Below, piece after piece: positions 34,149-41,798 of a stretch of 64,000 nucleotides of DNA (position 1 is its first letter; every line of letters begins with the position of its first letter). Source of the DNA: DATDPM01 sp041498815 (GTDB taxonomy: Bacteria; Pseudomonadota; Alphaproteobacteria; DATDPM01); contig JBGQJC010000007.1 of the NCBI GenBank assembly GCA_041498815.1, positions 1 through 64,000 of the forward strand, in the 5' to 3' direction. The position numbers were made by a program, and so were the translations under genes. Below the pieces are notes generated by a model. It saw only the letters and a program-made list of their open reading frames with translations. It ran no database searches and was not told the origin of the DNA.

Positions 34149-34856
34149 CTACCACAGCAATTCGCCGGCGATGAAGGCGGCGGCCTCCCGGGTGGCGGGC
34201 TTGGCGAAGAACCGGCCGCAGGCGGCGCGTTCGACCAAGCGGCCGTGGTGCAGAAAAACGATCTCGTCGGCGAGGCGGCGCGCCTGGCCCAGATCGTGGG
34301 TGGTCATGACGATCTTGGCGCCCGCGGCAAACCGCAGGATCAGGTCCTCGATCGCGCGCGCCGAAGCGGGATCGAGATTCGCGGTCGGCTCGTCCAGGAA
34401 CAGAACCTGGGGCCGCAGCGCCCAGGCTCTCGCCAAGGCCAGGCGCTGCTGTTCGCCGCCCGATAGCACCCGCGCCGGGCGCTCGGCCAATCCGTTCAAG
34501 CCGGAAGCGGCGAGCGCCTCCGCGATCCGGCCGCGGCGCTCCGCCCTTGGCACATGGCGGACGCTAAGCGCAAAGGCGACGTTTGCGGCGGCCGAGCGGC
34601 GCAGCATCACCGGGCGCTGGAACACCATCGCCTGATGGACGGAAGCCGAGCCGGCGCCGGGGCCAAGCCATTCGATGCTGCCGGATGTCGGGCGCAAAAG
34701 CCCGTGGCATAGGCGAAGCAAAAGGCTCTTGCCCGCGCCGTTGGGGCCGAGAATGACCGTGCGCGGCCCGGGTTCGAGCGTGAGAGAGAGGCGATCGAGG
34801 AGAAGGCCGCCGCGCGTCTCGTAGCACATTTCGCTGAGCGCAAGCGGCAGAATCAT
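34149..34856 (-). CDS. tupC: Tungstate/molybdate ABC transporter ATPase (TupC-like)
   Basis: At 235 aa, from ATG 34856 overlapping the permease stop by 4 bp. Walker A is LGPNGAGKSLLLRL, the signature VLSGGEQQRLALARAW, Walker B VLFLDEPTANLD and the switch TTHDLGQAR. There is no ModC-type C-terminal TOBE domain. The pairing with a TupB-like permease and location among Moco genes indicates oxyanion import. Confidence 0.88.
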   Translation of the reverse strand: MILPLALSEMCYETRGGLLLDRLSLTLEPGPRTVILGPNGAGKSLLLRLCHGLLRPTSGSIEWLGPGAGSASVHQAMVFQRPVMLRRSAAANVAFALSVRHVPRAERRGRIAEALAASGLNGLAERPARVLSGGEQQRLALARAWALRPQVLFLDEPTANLDPASARAIEDLILRFAAGAKIVMTTHDLGQARRLADEIVFLHHGRLVERAACGRFFAKPATREAAAFIAGELLW

Positions 34857-35557
34857 GCCTCGTGCCGCCGCACGAAATCGGCGACCAGATAGGCGCCGCC
34901 GTTGATCGAAATCGAAATCAGGATGAGGATGAATCCAAGACCCAAGGCGAGGGGTAAATCGCCCTTGCTGGTTTCGAGCATGATCGCCGTCGTCATGACC
35001 CGGGTCGCGTGGTCGATGTTGCCGCCCACGATCATGACCGCGCCCACCTCCGCCGTCGCCCGGCCGAACCCGGCCATCACGGTGGTCAGCAACGTGTATC
35101 GCCCGTCCCATAAAAGCGCGGGCAGGGCGCGCGCCGGCGTCGCACCCAGCGAGCACAGTTGCTCTTCGTATTCGCGCCACAAATCCTCGACCACTTGGCG
35201 GGTCAGCGCCGCGATCAACGGCGTGATCAGCACCGCCTGGGCGACGATCATGGCGGCCGGCGTGAACAGCAGCCCGAACACGCCGAGCGGCCCCGAACGG
35301 GACAGCAGCAAGTAGATCATGAGGCCGACGACGACCGGCGGAAGCCCCATGCAGGCGTTGAGCAAAACGGTCGCCGGCCGCCGTCCCGGAAACCGGAACA
35401 GGGCCACCGCCGCCCCCAGAGGAAGACCGGCGAGCGTGGCCAGCGTCACCGACGTGACGCTGACGAAAAGCGACAGGCGCACGATCTCGCCCAGCTCCGG
35501 ATCGCGGGCGGCGATCAAGGAGAAAGCGGCGGCGAAGGCCTGGGAAAGGTCGGTCAT
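34853..35557 (-). CDS. tupB: Tungstate/molybdate ABC transporter permease (TupB-like)
   Basis: This 234-aa inner-membrane permease has about five segments and the BPD_transp_1 loop LGATPARALPALLWDGRY. The TupB-type stretch GFGRATAEVGAVMIVGGNI is clear, with typical MTTAIMLETSKGDLPLALG. The binding protein TupA is absent from the neighbourhood. It is divergent from fdhD with 86 bp between. Confidence 0.88.
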   Translation of the reverse strand: MTDLSQAFAAAFSLIAARDPELGEIVRLSLFVSVTSVTLATLAGLPLGAAVALFRFPGRRPATVLLNACMGLPPVVVGLMIYLLLSRSGPLGVFGLLFTPAAMIVAQAVLITPLIAALTRQVVEDLWREYEEQLCSLGATPARALPALLWDGRYTLLTTVMAGFGRATAEVGAVMIVGGNIDHATRVMTTAIMLETSKGDLPLALGLGFILILISISINGGAYLVADFVRRHEA

Positions 35558-35643
35558 GGCGCCACGACACTAAGGCGGGGCCATGACCCCGGCAAGGCCG
35601 GGCCCGGCTTGCCGCAAGCCCGGATGCGCGCCATATTCCCGGA

Positions 35644-36519
35644 ATGAAAGAGTTTTTGGTCCGGCCCAATCCCGCCGATCCGCGGCTCACGCGCCGCGTG
35701 TCGGGGATAGACCAAGAGGGCCGTGCGATCGAAACATCGGTCATCACCGAGCGGCCGCTCACCCTGTTCCTGAACGGGCGCGAGATCGTCACCATGATGA
35801 CGATCGGTGATTACCCCGAGGATCTCGCCGTCGGCTATCTCCTCAACCAGAACATGCTGCACCCGGACGACAAGGTGCAGGCGGTGGATTACGACGACGA
35901 GCTCGGCGTCGTCGTCGTGCGCACCGGCCGCGAAACCGATTTCGAGGAAAAGCTCAAGAAGAAAACCCTCACCTCCGGCTGCGCCCAGGGCACCGTCTTC
36001 GGCGACGTGATGGAGAAGTTCGACGAGATCGAGCTCGACAAAAACGCGAAGCTTCGCACCTCTTGGCTCTACGCGCTGACACGCAAGATCAACACCGCGC
36101 CCAGCCTCTATCTCGAGGCCGGCGCCATCCACGGCTGCGTGCTGTGCGAGGAAGACCGGGTGCTCATCTACATGGAAGACGTGGGCCGCCACAACGCGGT
36201 CGATAAATGCGCGGGCTATATGTACCGCGAAAATATCTCGCCCAAAGGCAAGATGTTCTACACGACCGGGCGGCTCACCAGCGAAATGGTGATCAAGACG
36301 GTGCAGATGCAAATCCCGATCTTGCTTTCGCGCTCCGGCTTCACCGCCTGGGGCGTGGATCTTGCGCGCCGCGCCAACCTCACGCTGGTCGGCCGCGCCA
36401 AGGGCAAGCGATTCGTCGTGCTGTCCGGCGAACAGCGCATCGTGTTCGACGCGAATCCCAAAGATATCGGCGAAGAGCCGGTCCACGTCCGGCGCAAGGC
36501 CAGTGAGGATGTCGCCTGA
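35644..36519 (+). CDS. fdhD: Formate dehydrogenase accessory sulfurtransferase FdhD
   Basis: The 291-aa protein moves sulfur from the cysteine desulfurase to the Mo/W-bis-MGD cofactor of formate dehydrogenase. Core blocks are ERPLTLFLNGREIVTMM, DVGRHNAVDKCAG and GRLTSEMVIKTVQMQIP. The loop that in E. coli carries CxxC here reads TSGCAQGTVFG with one Cys only. The next gene mobA begins 11 bp before its stop. Confidence 0.94.
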   Translation: MKEFLVRPNPADPRLTRRVSGIDQEGRAIETSVITERPLTLFLNGREIVTMMTIGDYPEDLAVGYLLNQNMLHPDDKVQAVDYDDELGVVVVRTGRETDFEEKLKKKTLTSGCAQGTVFGDVMEKFDEIELDKNAKLRTSWLYALTRKINTAPSLYLEAGAIHGCVLCEEDRVLIYMEDVGRHNAVDKCAGYMYRENISPKGKMFYTTGRLTSEMVIKTVQMQIPILLSRSGFTAWGVDLARRANLTLVGRAKGKRFVVLSGEQRIVFDANPKDIGEEPVHVRRKASEDVA

Positions 36520-37138
36520 AAGCCCGCGTGTCGCGGGCGTCCTTCTCGCCGGCGGCCGCTCCCGGCGCATGGGCGGCGGCGACAAGGCGTTGCTTACGCT
36601 TCATGGTGAAACGCTGCTGGCGCGCGTGATTGCCCGGGTAAAGCCCCAGGTGCAATCGCTGGTCTTGAATGCGAACGGCGATCCCGCGCGTTTCGCCGCG
36701 TTCAAGCTTCCGGTCGTTCCCGATTCCGTGCCCGGTTTTCCCGGCCCCTTGGCGGGTGTTTTGACCGGCCTCGAATGGGCGCTGGCCAATGCCAAAGACA
36801 TTTCCTGGGTCGCCAGTTTTCCATCCGATGCGCCGTTTCTGCCGCGCGATCTCGTGGCGCGTCTTGCCGAGGCCGCGCAAGGCGCCGATATGGCCTGCGC
36901 CGCATCGGGCGGGCGGCGGCATCCGGTGGCGGGCCTATGGCCGGTGGCGCTCGCCCGAGGTCTCCGCCGCGCGGTCGTAAACGAGGGCCTGCGCAAGGTC
37001 GAAGACTGGACCGGGCGATTTAACGTCGCCGTTGTGGATTATCCGCTCGCCCCCTTCGATCCCTTCTTCAACGCCAATACGCCCGAGGATTTGGCGGAAG
37101 CCGAGCGGATTCTGGGCTTCGAGGAAGCGAAAGCCTGA
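36509..37138 (+). CDS. mobA: Molybdenum cofactor guanylyltransferase MobA
   Basis: At 209 aa it links GMP to molybdopterin to form the MGD needed by formate dehydrogenase. The nucleotide loop is GVLLAGGRSRRMGGGDKALL; SFPSDAPFLPRDLV and FNANTPEDLAEAE are family blocks. ATG 36509 follows GTGAGG and overlaps fdhD, which couples their translation. Confidence 0.95.
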   Translation: MSPESPRVAGVLLAGGRSRRMGGGDKALLTLHGETLLARVIARVKPQVQSLVLNANGDPARFAAFKLPVVPDSVPGFPGPLAGVLTGLEWALANAKDISWVASFPSDAPFLPRDLVARLAEAAQGADMACAASGGRRHPVAGLWPVALARGLRRAVVNEGLRKVEDWTGRFNVAVVDYPLAPFDPFFNANTPEDLAEAERILGFEEAKA

Positions 37139-37260
37139 CCGTCACAAAACCGTCTCCGGCCCCTTATGGACTTGGGCGGGCACTTTTGCCATGCTGCTGC
37201 CCGGCGCACCGCTAGGGGCGCCCGAACGAAGATACGGCCGATAAAAACAGGGGGGGATCC

Positions 37261-38769
37261 GTGTCTGGGCCTGCGTCCAACGTTCTCGCTTTGCTCGCCA
37301 AGGAAGGCACCATCGCCAAGCCGGGCTACAACCGCTGGCTGGTTCCGCCGGCGGCGCTCGCCATCCATCTTTCGATCGGCATGGCCTACGGATTCTCGGT
37401 GTTCTGGCTGCCGCTCTCCAAGGCGATCGGAATTGCGAGCTCTATCGCCTGTCCGGACGACATGGGGTTCTTCGCCCGAGTGACCGCGACCACATGCGAC
37501 TGGAAGGTCAGCATGTTGACCCCGATGTTCATGTTGTTCTTCGTGTTTCTGGGCGGATCGGCCGCGGTCTTCGGGCATTGGCTCGAGCGCGAAGGCCCGC
37601 GCAAAGCCGGCTTCGTCGCCGCCTTCTGCTGGGGCGGCGGTCTCTTAATTTCGGCTTTCGGCGTGTACGTGCACCAAGTGTGGCTGCTGTGGCTGGGATC
37701 GGGAGTGATCGGCGGCTGCGGTTTGGGCCTCGGCTATATCTCGCCGGTTTCCCTGCTCATCAAGTGGTTCCCGGATCGCCGCGGGATGGCGACGGGCATG
37801 GCGATCATGGGTTTCGGCGGCGGCGCCATGATCGGCGCGCCATTGGCCAACCTTTTGATGAAGTACTACGCCACTCCTACGTCCGTCGGTGTGTGGCAGA
37901 CCTTCGTCACCATGGGCGCCATCTATTTCATCGCCATGATGTGCGGCGCCTTCGCTTACCGCTTGCCCGCATCCGGCTGGCAGCCGGAAGGGTGGACACC
38001 GCCCGTGGAAAGCAAGGCGATGATCACGCGCCACCACGTTCATTTGAACGAGGCGCATAAGACGCCGCAGTTCTGGCTGCTGTGGGGCGTGCTGTGCCTC
38101 AACGTAAGCGCAGGCATCGGGATAATCGGCATGGCCTCGCCGATGCTTCAGGACATCTTTGGCGGAAAACTGATCGGGGTCCCGGAGATATTCGAAAAGC
38201 TGACGCCGGACCAGTTAAAGCTCACCGCCACCATCGGCGCCGGATTTGCGGCGCTGCTTAGCCTCTCCAACATTGCTGGACGAATTTTTTGGGCATCGCT
38301 ATCCGATTTCCTTGGCCGCAAGCGCACCTATTTCATTTTCTTCTCGCTCGGCTTCATCCTCTACGTATCGGCACGCACCGCAGGCACGTTCGGAACAACT
38401 GCCGCCTTCGTTGGAATCTTCTGCATCATTTTGACAATGTATGGAGGCGGGTTCGCGACGATCCCGGCCTATTTGGCCGACATATTCGGAACCCAATTCG
38501 TCGGGGCCATCCATGGCCGTCTGCTTACGGCATGGTCAACCGCCGGGGTTCTTTCCCAGCTTGTTCCCCAGATCCGCGATCACGAAATATTCGACCTCCA
38601 TACGGCGCACGCCGACGCGTATAACCCGATCTTCTATCTTATGGCGGGACTGCTCGTGCTCGGTTTCATATGCAACTTGCTGGTGCGGCCGGTGGCCGAG
38701 AAACATTACATGTCCGACGAAGAGCTCGCCGCGGAGCGCAAGCTCGCTCACGAAGCGGGTCGCGCGTGA
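37261..38769 (+). CDS. MFS transporter, oxalate/formate antiporter (OFA) type
   Basis: At 502 aa from GTG 37261 (GGGGGG site). It has about twelve membrane segments and OFA-type features (HLSIGMAYGFSVFWLPLS near the start, VSLLIKWFPDRRGMATGMAI, FWLLWGVLCLNVSAGIGI). A large loop at about 65-85 contains Cys residues, ACPDDMGFFARVTATTCDW. Setting between fdhD-mobA and formate dehydrogenase suggests formate or oxalate movement, which is inference. A 44-aa membrane peptide follows. Confidence 0.85.
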   Translation: MSGPASNVLALLAKEGTIAKPGYNRWLVPPAALAIHLSIGMAYGFSVFWLPLSKAIGIASSIACPDDMGFFARVTATTCDWKVSMLTPMFMLFFVFLGGSAAVFGHWLEREGPRKAGFVAAFCWGGGLLISAFGVYVHQVWLLWLGSGVIGGCGLGLGYISPVSLLIKWFPDRRGMATGMAIMGFGGGAMIGAPLANLLMKYYATPTSVGVWQTFVTMGAIYFIAMMCGAFAYRLPASGWQPEGWTPPVESKAMITRHHVHLNEAHKTPQFWLLWGVLCLNVSAGIGIIGMASPMLQDIFGGKLIGVPEIFEKLTPDQLKLTATIGAGFAALLSLSNIAGRIFWASLSDFLGRKRTYFIFFSLGFILYVSARTAGTFGTTAAFVGIFCIILTMYGGGFATIPAYLADIFGTQFVGAIHGRLLTAWSTAGVLSQLVPQIRDHEIFDLHTAHADAYNPIFYLMAGLLVLGFICNLLVRPVAEKHYMSDEELAAERKLAHEAGRA

Positions 38770-38796
38770 AGCTGAACGCCGGGAGGAGAATCGAAC

Positions 38797-38931
38797 ATGG
38801 CCAAACCACCTCAAACTCGAACCGACGGCCAACGGCCCATGGTTATCGTCGCCTGGACCTTGGTGGGAATCCCGCTGGCTTGGGGCGTCTATAACACGCT
38901 GGCGACCGCGGCCAAGCTGTTCGGTCAATAA
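38797..38931 (+). CDS. MFS transporter small subunit-like peptide (44 aa)
   Basis: The frame from ATG 38797, with a strong GGGAGGAG site, encodes a polar start MAKPPQTRTDG and one membrane helix MVIVAWTLVGIPLAWGVYNT. Tiny one-helix proteins of this form regularly follow OFA-type MFS carriers and are listed as their small subunits. It is 27 bp behind the carrier and in front of a terminator. Confidence 0.82.
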   Translation: MAKPPQTRTDGQRPMVIVAWTLVGIPLAWGVYNTLATAAKLFGQ

Positions 38932-38947
38932 AAGCTCTTTGCAGTCG

Positions 38948-38985
38948 AAAAAACCGGCGCCGAATCTCTCCGGCGCCGGCTTTTT
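38948..38985. terminator. Bidirectional intrinsic terminator
   Basis: A 9-bp stem (CCGGCGCCG 38954-38962 with CGGCGCCGG 38971-38979, loop 38963-38970) has T5 on the right and A6 on the left, so it serves both the rightward fdhD-MFS operon and the leftward formate dehydrogenase operon. Confidence 0.9.
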
Positions 38986-39005
38986 GATTCGAAAATAGGG
39001 GGCCG

Positions 39006-41798
39006 CTATTCGGCGGCGGCCACCCGGTGCCTCGCATGCTCGATCCGGGCCGCGCAGTATTTCAATTCCGGGATCTTGCCGAAGGGATCGAGCGCCGGAT
39101 TGGTGAGCTCGTTCGCCGGCGCTTCGGCGTAGCAGAACGGGATGAAAACCTGTCCCGGCGATACGCCCTGGTCCACGCGCACCTTGAGCGTGATCGTCCC
39201 GCGCCGGCTCGAAACCGTCACCGGCCCGCCCGGCGTCAGCCCGTAACGCTTGATGTCTTCGGGACTGAGGTGCGCCACCGCCTCGGGCTCGGCCCAATCG
39301 AGAACCATCGAGCGCCGCGTCATCGTGCCCGTATGCCAGTGCTCGAGAAGCCGCCCGGTGGTCAGAATCATCGGATAATGCTCGTCGGGAATTTCGTCGG
39401 GCGGCACCAAGCCCGTCGGCACGAACTTGCCGCGGCCATTGGCGGTCGGGAATCCGTCGCCGAAGATCACCTCTTCGCCCGGCTGGTCCACCGACTCGAC
39501 CGGATACGTCACCGATTCCTCGCGCTCGAGGCGTTCCCAAGTGATGCCCTTGATGGACGGCATGCATTGCCGGAGCTCCGCGAACACGTCCCGGGGGTGG
39601 GTGTAGCTCCATTCGAGCCCCAGGCGCTTCGCGATCTCCTGGATGATCCACCAGTCCTGACGCGCATCCCTAGGCGGCTCGAGGGCTTGGCGCGCGATCT
39701 GCACCTGCCGGTTGGTGTTGGTGAAGGTGCCGGTCTTTTCGGGGAAGGCGGAGGCCGGCAGCACGACATCGGCCAGGAACGCGGTCTCGGTCAAAAACAA
39801 ATCTTGCACGACCAGATGCTCGAGCTTGGCGAGCCCGGCCCGCGCATGCGCCGTGTCGGGATCGGACATCGCCGGGTTCTCGCCCATGACGTACATGCCC
39901 TTGATGTAGCCCGCAAACATCGCGTGCATGATCTCGACCACGGTCAAGCCCGGTTTGGGGTCGAGCGTCGTGCCCCAGAACGCCTCGAAGAATTCGCGCA
40001 CCTTGCTGTCCGCGACCGACTGGTAATCCGGAAACACCATGGGGATGAGGCCGACGTCGGAGGCGCCCTGCACGTTGTTCTGGCCGCGCAGCGGATGAAG
40101 CCCCGTGCCCGGCCGCCCGATCTGGCCGGTAATGAGCGCGAGCGAAATGAGACAGCGCGAATTGTCGGTGCCGTGGACGTGCTGCGAAATGCCCATGCCC
40201 CAGAAGATGATCGCGGCCTTGGCCGTGGCGTAAGCGCGCGCCACCTCGCGGATAAGCTCCGGCGTCACCCCGCAGATGGGGGCCATTTCCTCGGCCGTGA
40301 ATTCCTTGACCGATTCTTTCAGGCCCTCGAATCCGTCGGTGTATTTCGCGACGTAATCCTTGTTCACGAGACCCTCGGCGATGATCGTGTTGAGCATCGC
40401 GTTCAGGAGCGCGACGTCGGTGCCCGGGCGGAAGCGAACATTATAAGTCGCGTGCCGGCTCATGGCCTGGCCGCGCGGGTCGATCACGATGAGCTTGGCG
40501 CCGCGTTTGGCCGCGTTCTTGAGGAAGGTCGCGGCAACGGGATGATTCTGGGCCGGGCGCGCGCCGATGACGATGATGACGTCGGAATTTTCGGCCTCGC
40601 CGAAGGGCGCCGTCACCGAACCCGATCCAACCGTCTCCAGAAGCGCCGCGACCGACGAGGCGTGGCACAGCCGCGTGCAATGGTCCACGTTGTTGTTGCG
40701 GAAGCCGAGGCGAACCAGCTTCTGGAACAGATAGGCTTCCTCGTTCGAGCCCTTGGCGGAGCCGAATCCGGCCAAGGCATGGGGCCCGTGGGTATCGCGC
40801 ACGCGCATCAATCCTTTGGCCGCGGCATCGAGCGCTTCTTCCCAGCTCGCCTCGCGGAAATGGGTGAACGGATTGGCGGGATTGATGGACTCGCCGGGAT
40901 TCTTCGGCACGCCTTGCTTGCGGATGAGGGGCACGGTCAAGCGGTCCTTGTGATGGATGTAATCGAAACCGAACCGGCCCTTGACGCAAAGCCGGTTATG
41001 ATTCGAGGGACCGTCGCGCCCGTTCACCGCCACGATCTTCTCGTCCTTGACGCGGAAGGTGAGTTGGCACCCCACGCCGCAATAGGGGCAGAGGCTATGG
41101 ACCTCGCGATCGGGCACGATCGAGCCGACGCCTTTTTCGTCGACCAAGGTCGCGGGCATCAAGGCGCCGGTGGGGCAGATCTGGACGCATTCGCCGCAGG
41201 CGACGCAGGTGGAATCCCCCATGGGATCGTCGAAATCGAACACGATTTTCGAAAGGTGCCCGCGATGGGCCATGCCGATCACGTCATTCACCTGCACTTC
41301 GCGGCAGGCGCGAACGCACAGCGTGCAGTGGATGCAGGCATCGAGCTGCACCGCCATGGCGCTGTGGCTCATGTCGGCTTTCGGCATCGCGCGCCTGGGA
41401 AACCGGCTCTCCCGCACGCCGACGTAATCCGCCATGTTCCAGAAATGGGAGTTTGGGTCGTGCGCCACCTCGCGCGCGGGCTGGTCGGCGACGAGCAACT
41501 CCATCACCATGGCGCGGGCCTTCGCCGCGCGCTCGTCGTAGGTGGCGACCTTCATGCCGGGGCCGGGTTTGCGGATGCAGGAGGCGGCCAGAACGCGCTC
41601 GCCCTCGATGTGGACCATGCAGGCGCGGCAATTGCCGTCGCCGCGATAGCCGGGTTTGTCGGCGTAACAGAGATGGGGAAGCAGAATGCCGAGCCTTTTG
41701 GCGACCTGCCAAATGGTCTCGCCCGATTGCGCTTCCACCTCCATGCCGTCAAGGGTGAAACGGACCGCGGCCGAGAGGCCCGATGCGTCGGGACTCAT
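39006..41798 (-). CDS. NAD-dependent formate dehydrogenase, alpha (catalytic) subunit
   Basis: At 930 aa from ATG 41798, overlapping the beta stop by 4 bp. Domains in order are a 2Fe-2S ferredoxin part (Cys44, 57, 60, 74), two 4Fe-4S motifs (CIHCTLCVRAC and CVACGECVQICPTGAL), the cofactor-domain cluster CPYCGVGCQLTF, and the bis-MGD region with catalytic Cys378 in HCTRLCHASS (position of Sec in E. coli FdhF). The His-Cys cluster site expected near residue 110-125 lacks Cys. It oxidises formate and passes electrons to the beta subunit. No delta subunit (fdsD) is present. Confidence 0.93.
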   Translation of the reverse strand: MSPDASGLSAAVRFTLDGMEVEAQSGETIWQVAKRLGILLPHLCYADKPGYRGDGNCRACMVHIEGERVLAASCIRKPGPGMKVATYDERAAKARAMVMELLVADQPAREVAHDPNSHFWNMADYVGVRESRFPRRAMPKADMSHSAMAVQLDACIHCTLCVRACREVQVNDVIGMAHRGHLSKIVFDFDDPMGDSTCVACGECVQICPTGALMPATLVDEKGVGSIVPDREVHSLCPYCGVGCQLTFRVKDEKIVAVNGRDGPSNHNRLCVKGRFGFDYIHHKDRLTVPLIRKQGVPKNPGESINPANPFTHFREASWEEALDAAAKGLMRVRDTHGPHALAGFGSAKGSNEEAYLFQKLVRLGFRNNNVDHCTRLCHASSVAALLETVGSGSVTAPFGEAENSDVIIVIGARPAQNHPVAATFLKNAAKRGAKLIVIDPRGQAMSRHATYNVRFRPGTDVALLNAMLNTIIAEGLVNKDYVAKYTDGFEGLKESVKEFTAEEMAPICGVTPELIREVARAYATAKAAIIFWGMGISQHVHGTDNSRCLISLALITGQIGRPGTGLHPLRGQNNVQGASDVGLIPMVFPDYQSVADSKVREFFEAFWGTTLDPKPGLTVVEIMHAMFAGYIKGMYVMGENPAMSDPDTAHARAGLAKLEHLVVQDLFLTETAFLADVVLPASAFPEKTGTFTNTNRQVQIARQALEPPRDARQDWWIIQEIAKRLGLEWSYTHPRDVFAELRQCMPSIKGITWERLEREESVTYPVESVDQPGEEVIFGDGFPTANGRGKFVPTGLVPPDEIPDEHYPMILTTGRLLEHWHTGTMTRRSMVLDWAEPEAVAHLSPEDIKRYGLTPGGPVTVSSRRGTITLKVRVDQGVSPGQVFIPFCYAEAPANELTNPALDPFGKIPELKYCAARIEHARHRVAAAE

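Noticed and set aside
37150..37200. GGGCACTTTTGCC upstream of the MFS gene as a sigma-54 promoter
   Set aside because: The spacing between GG and GC is two to three bases short of the -24/-12 consensus.
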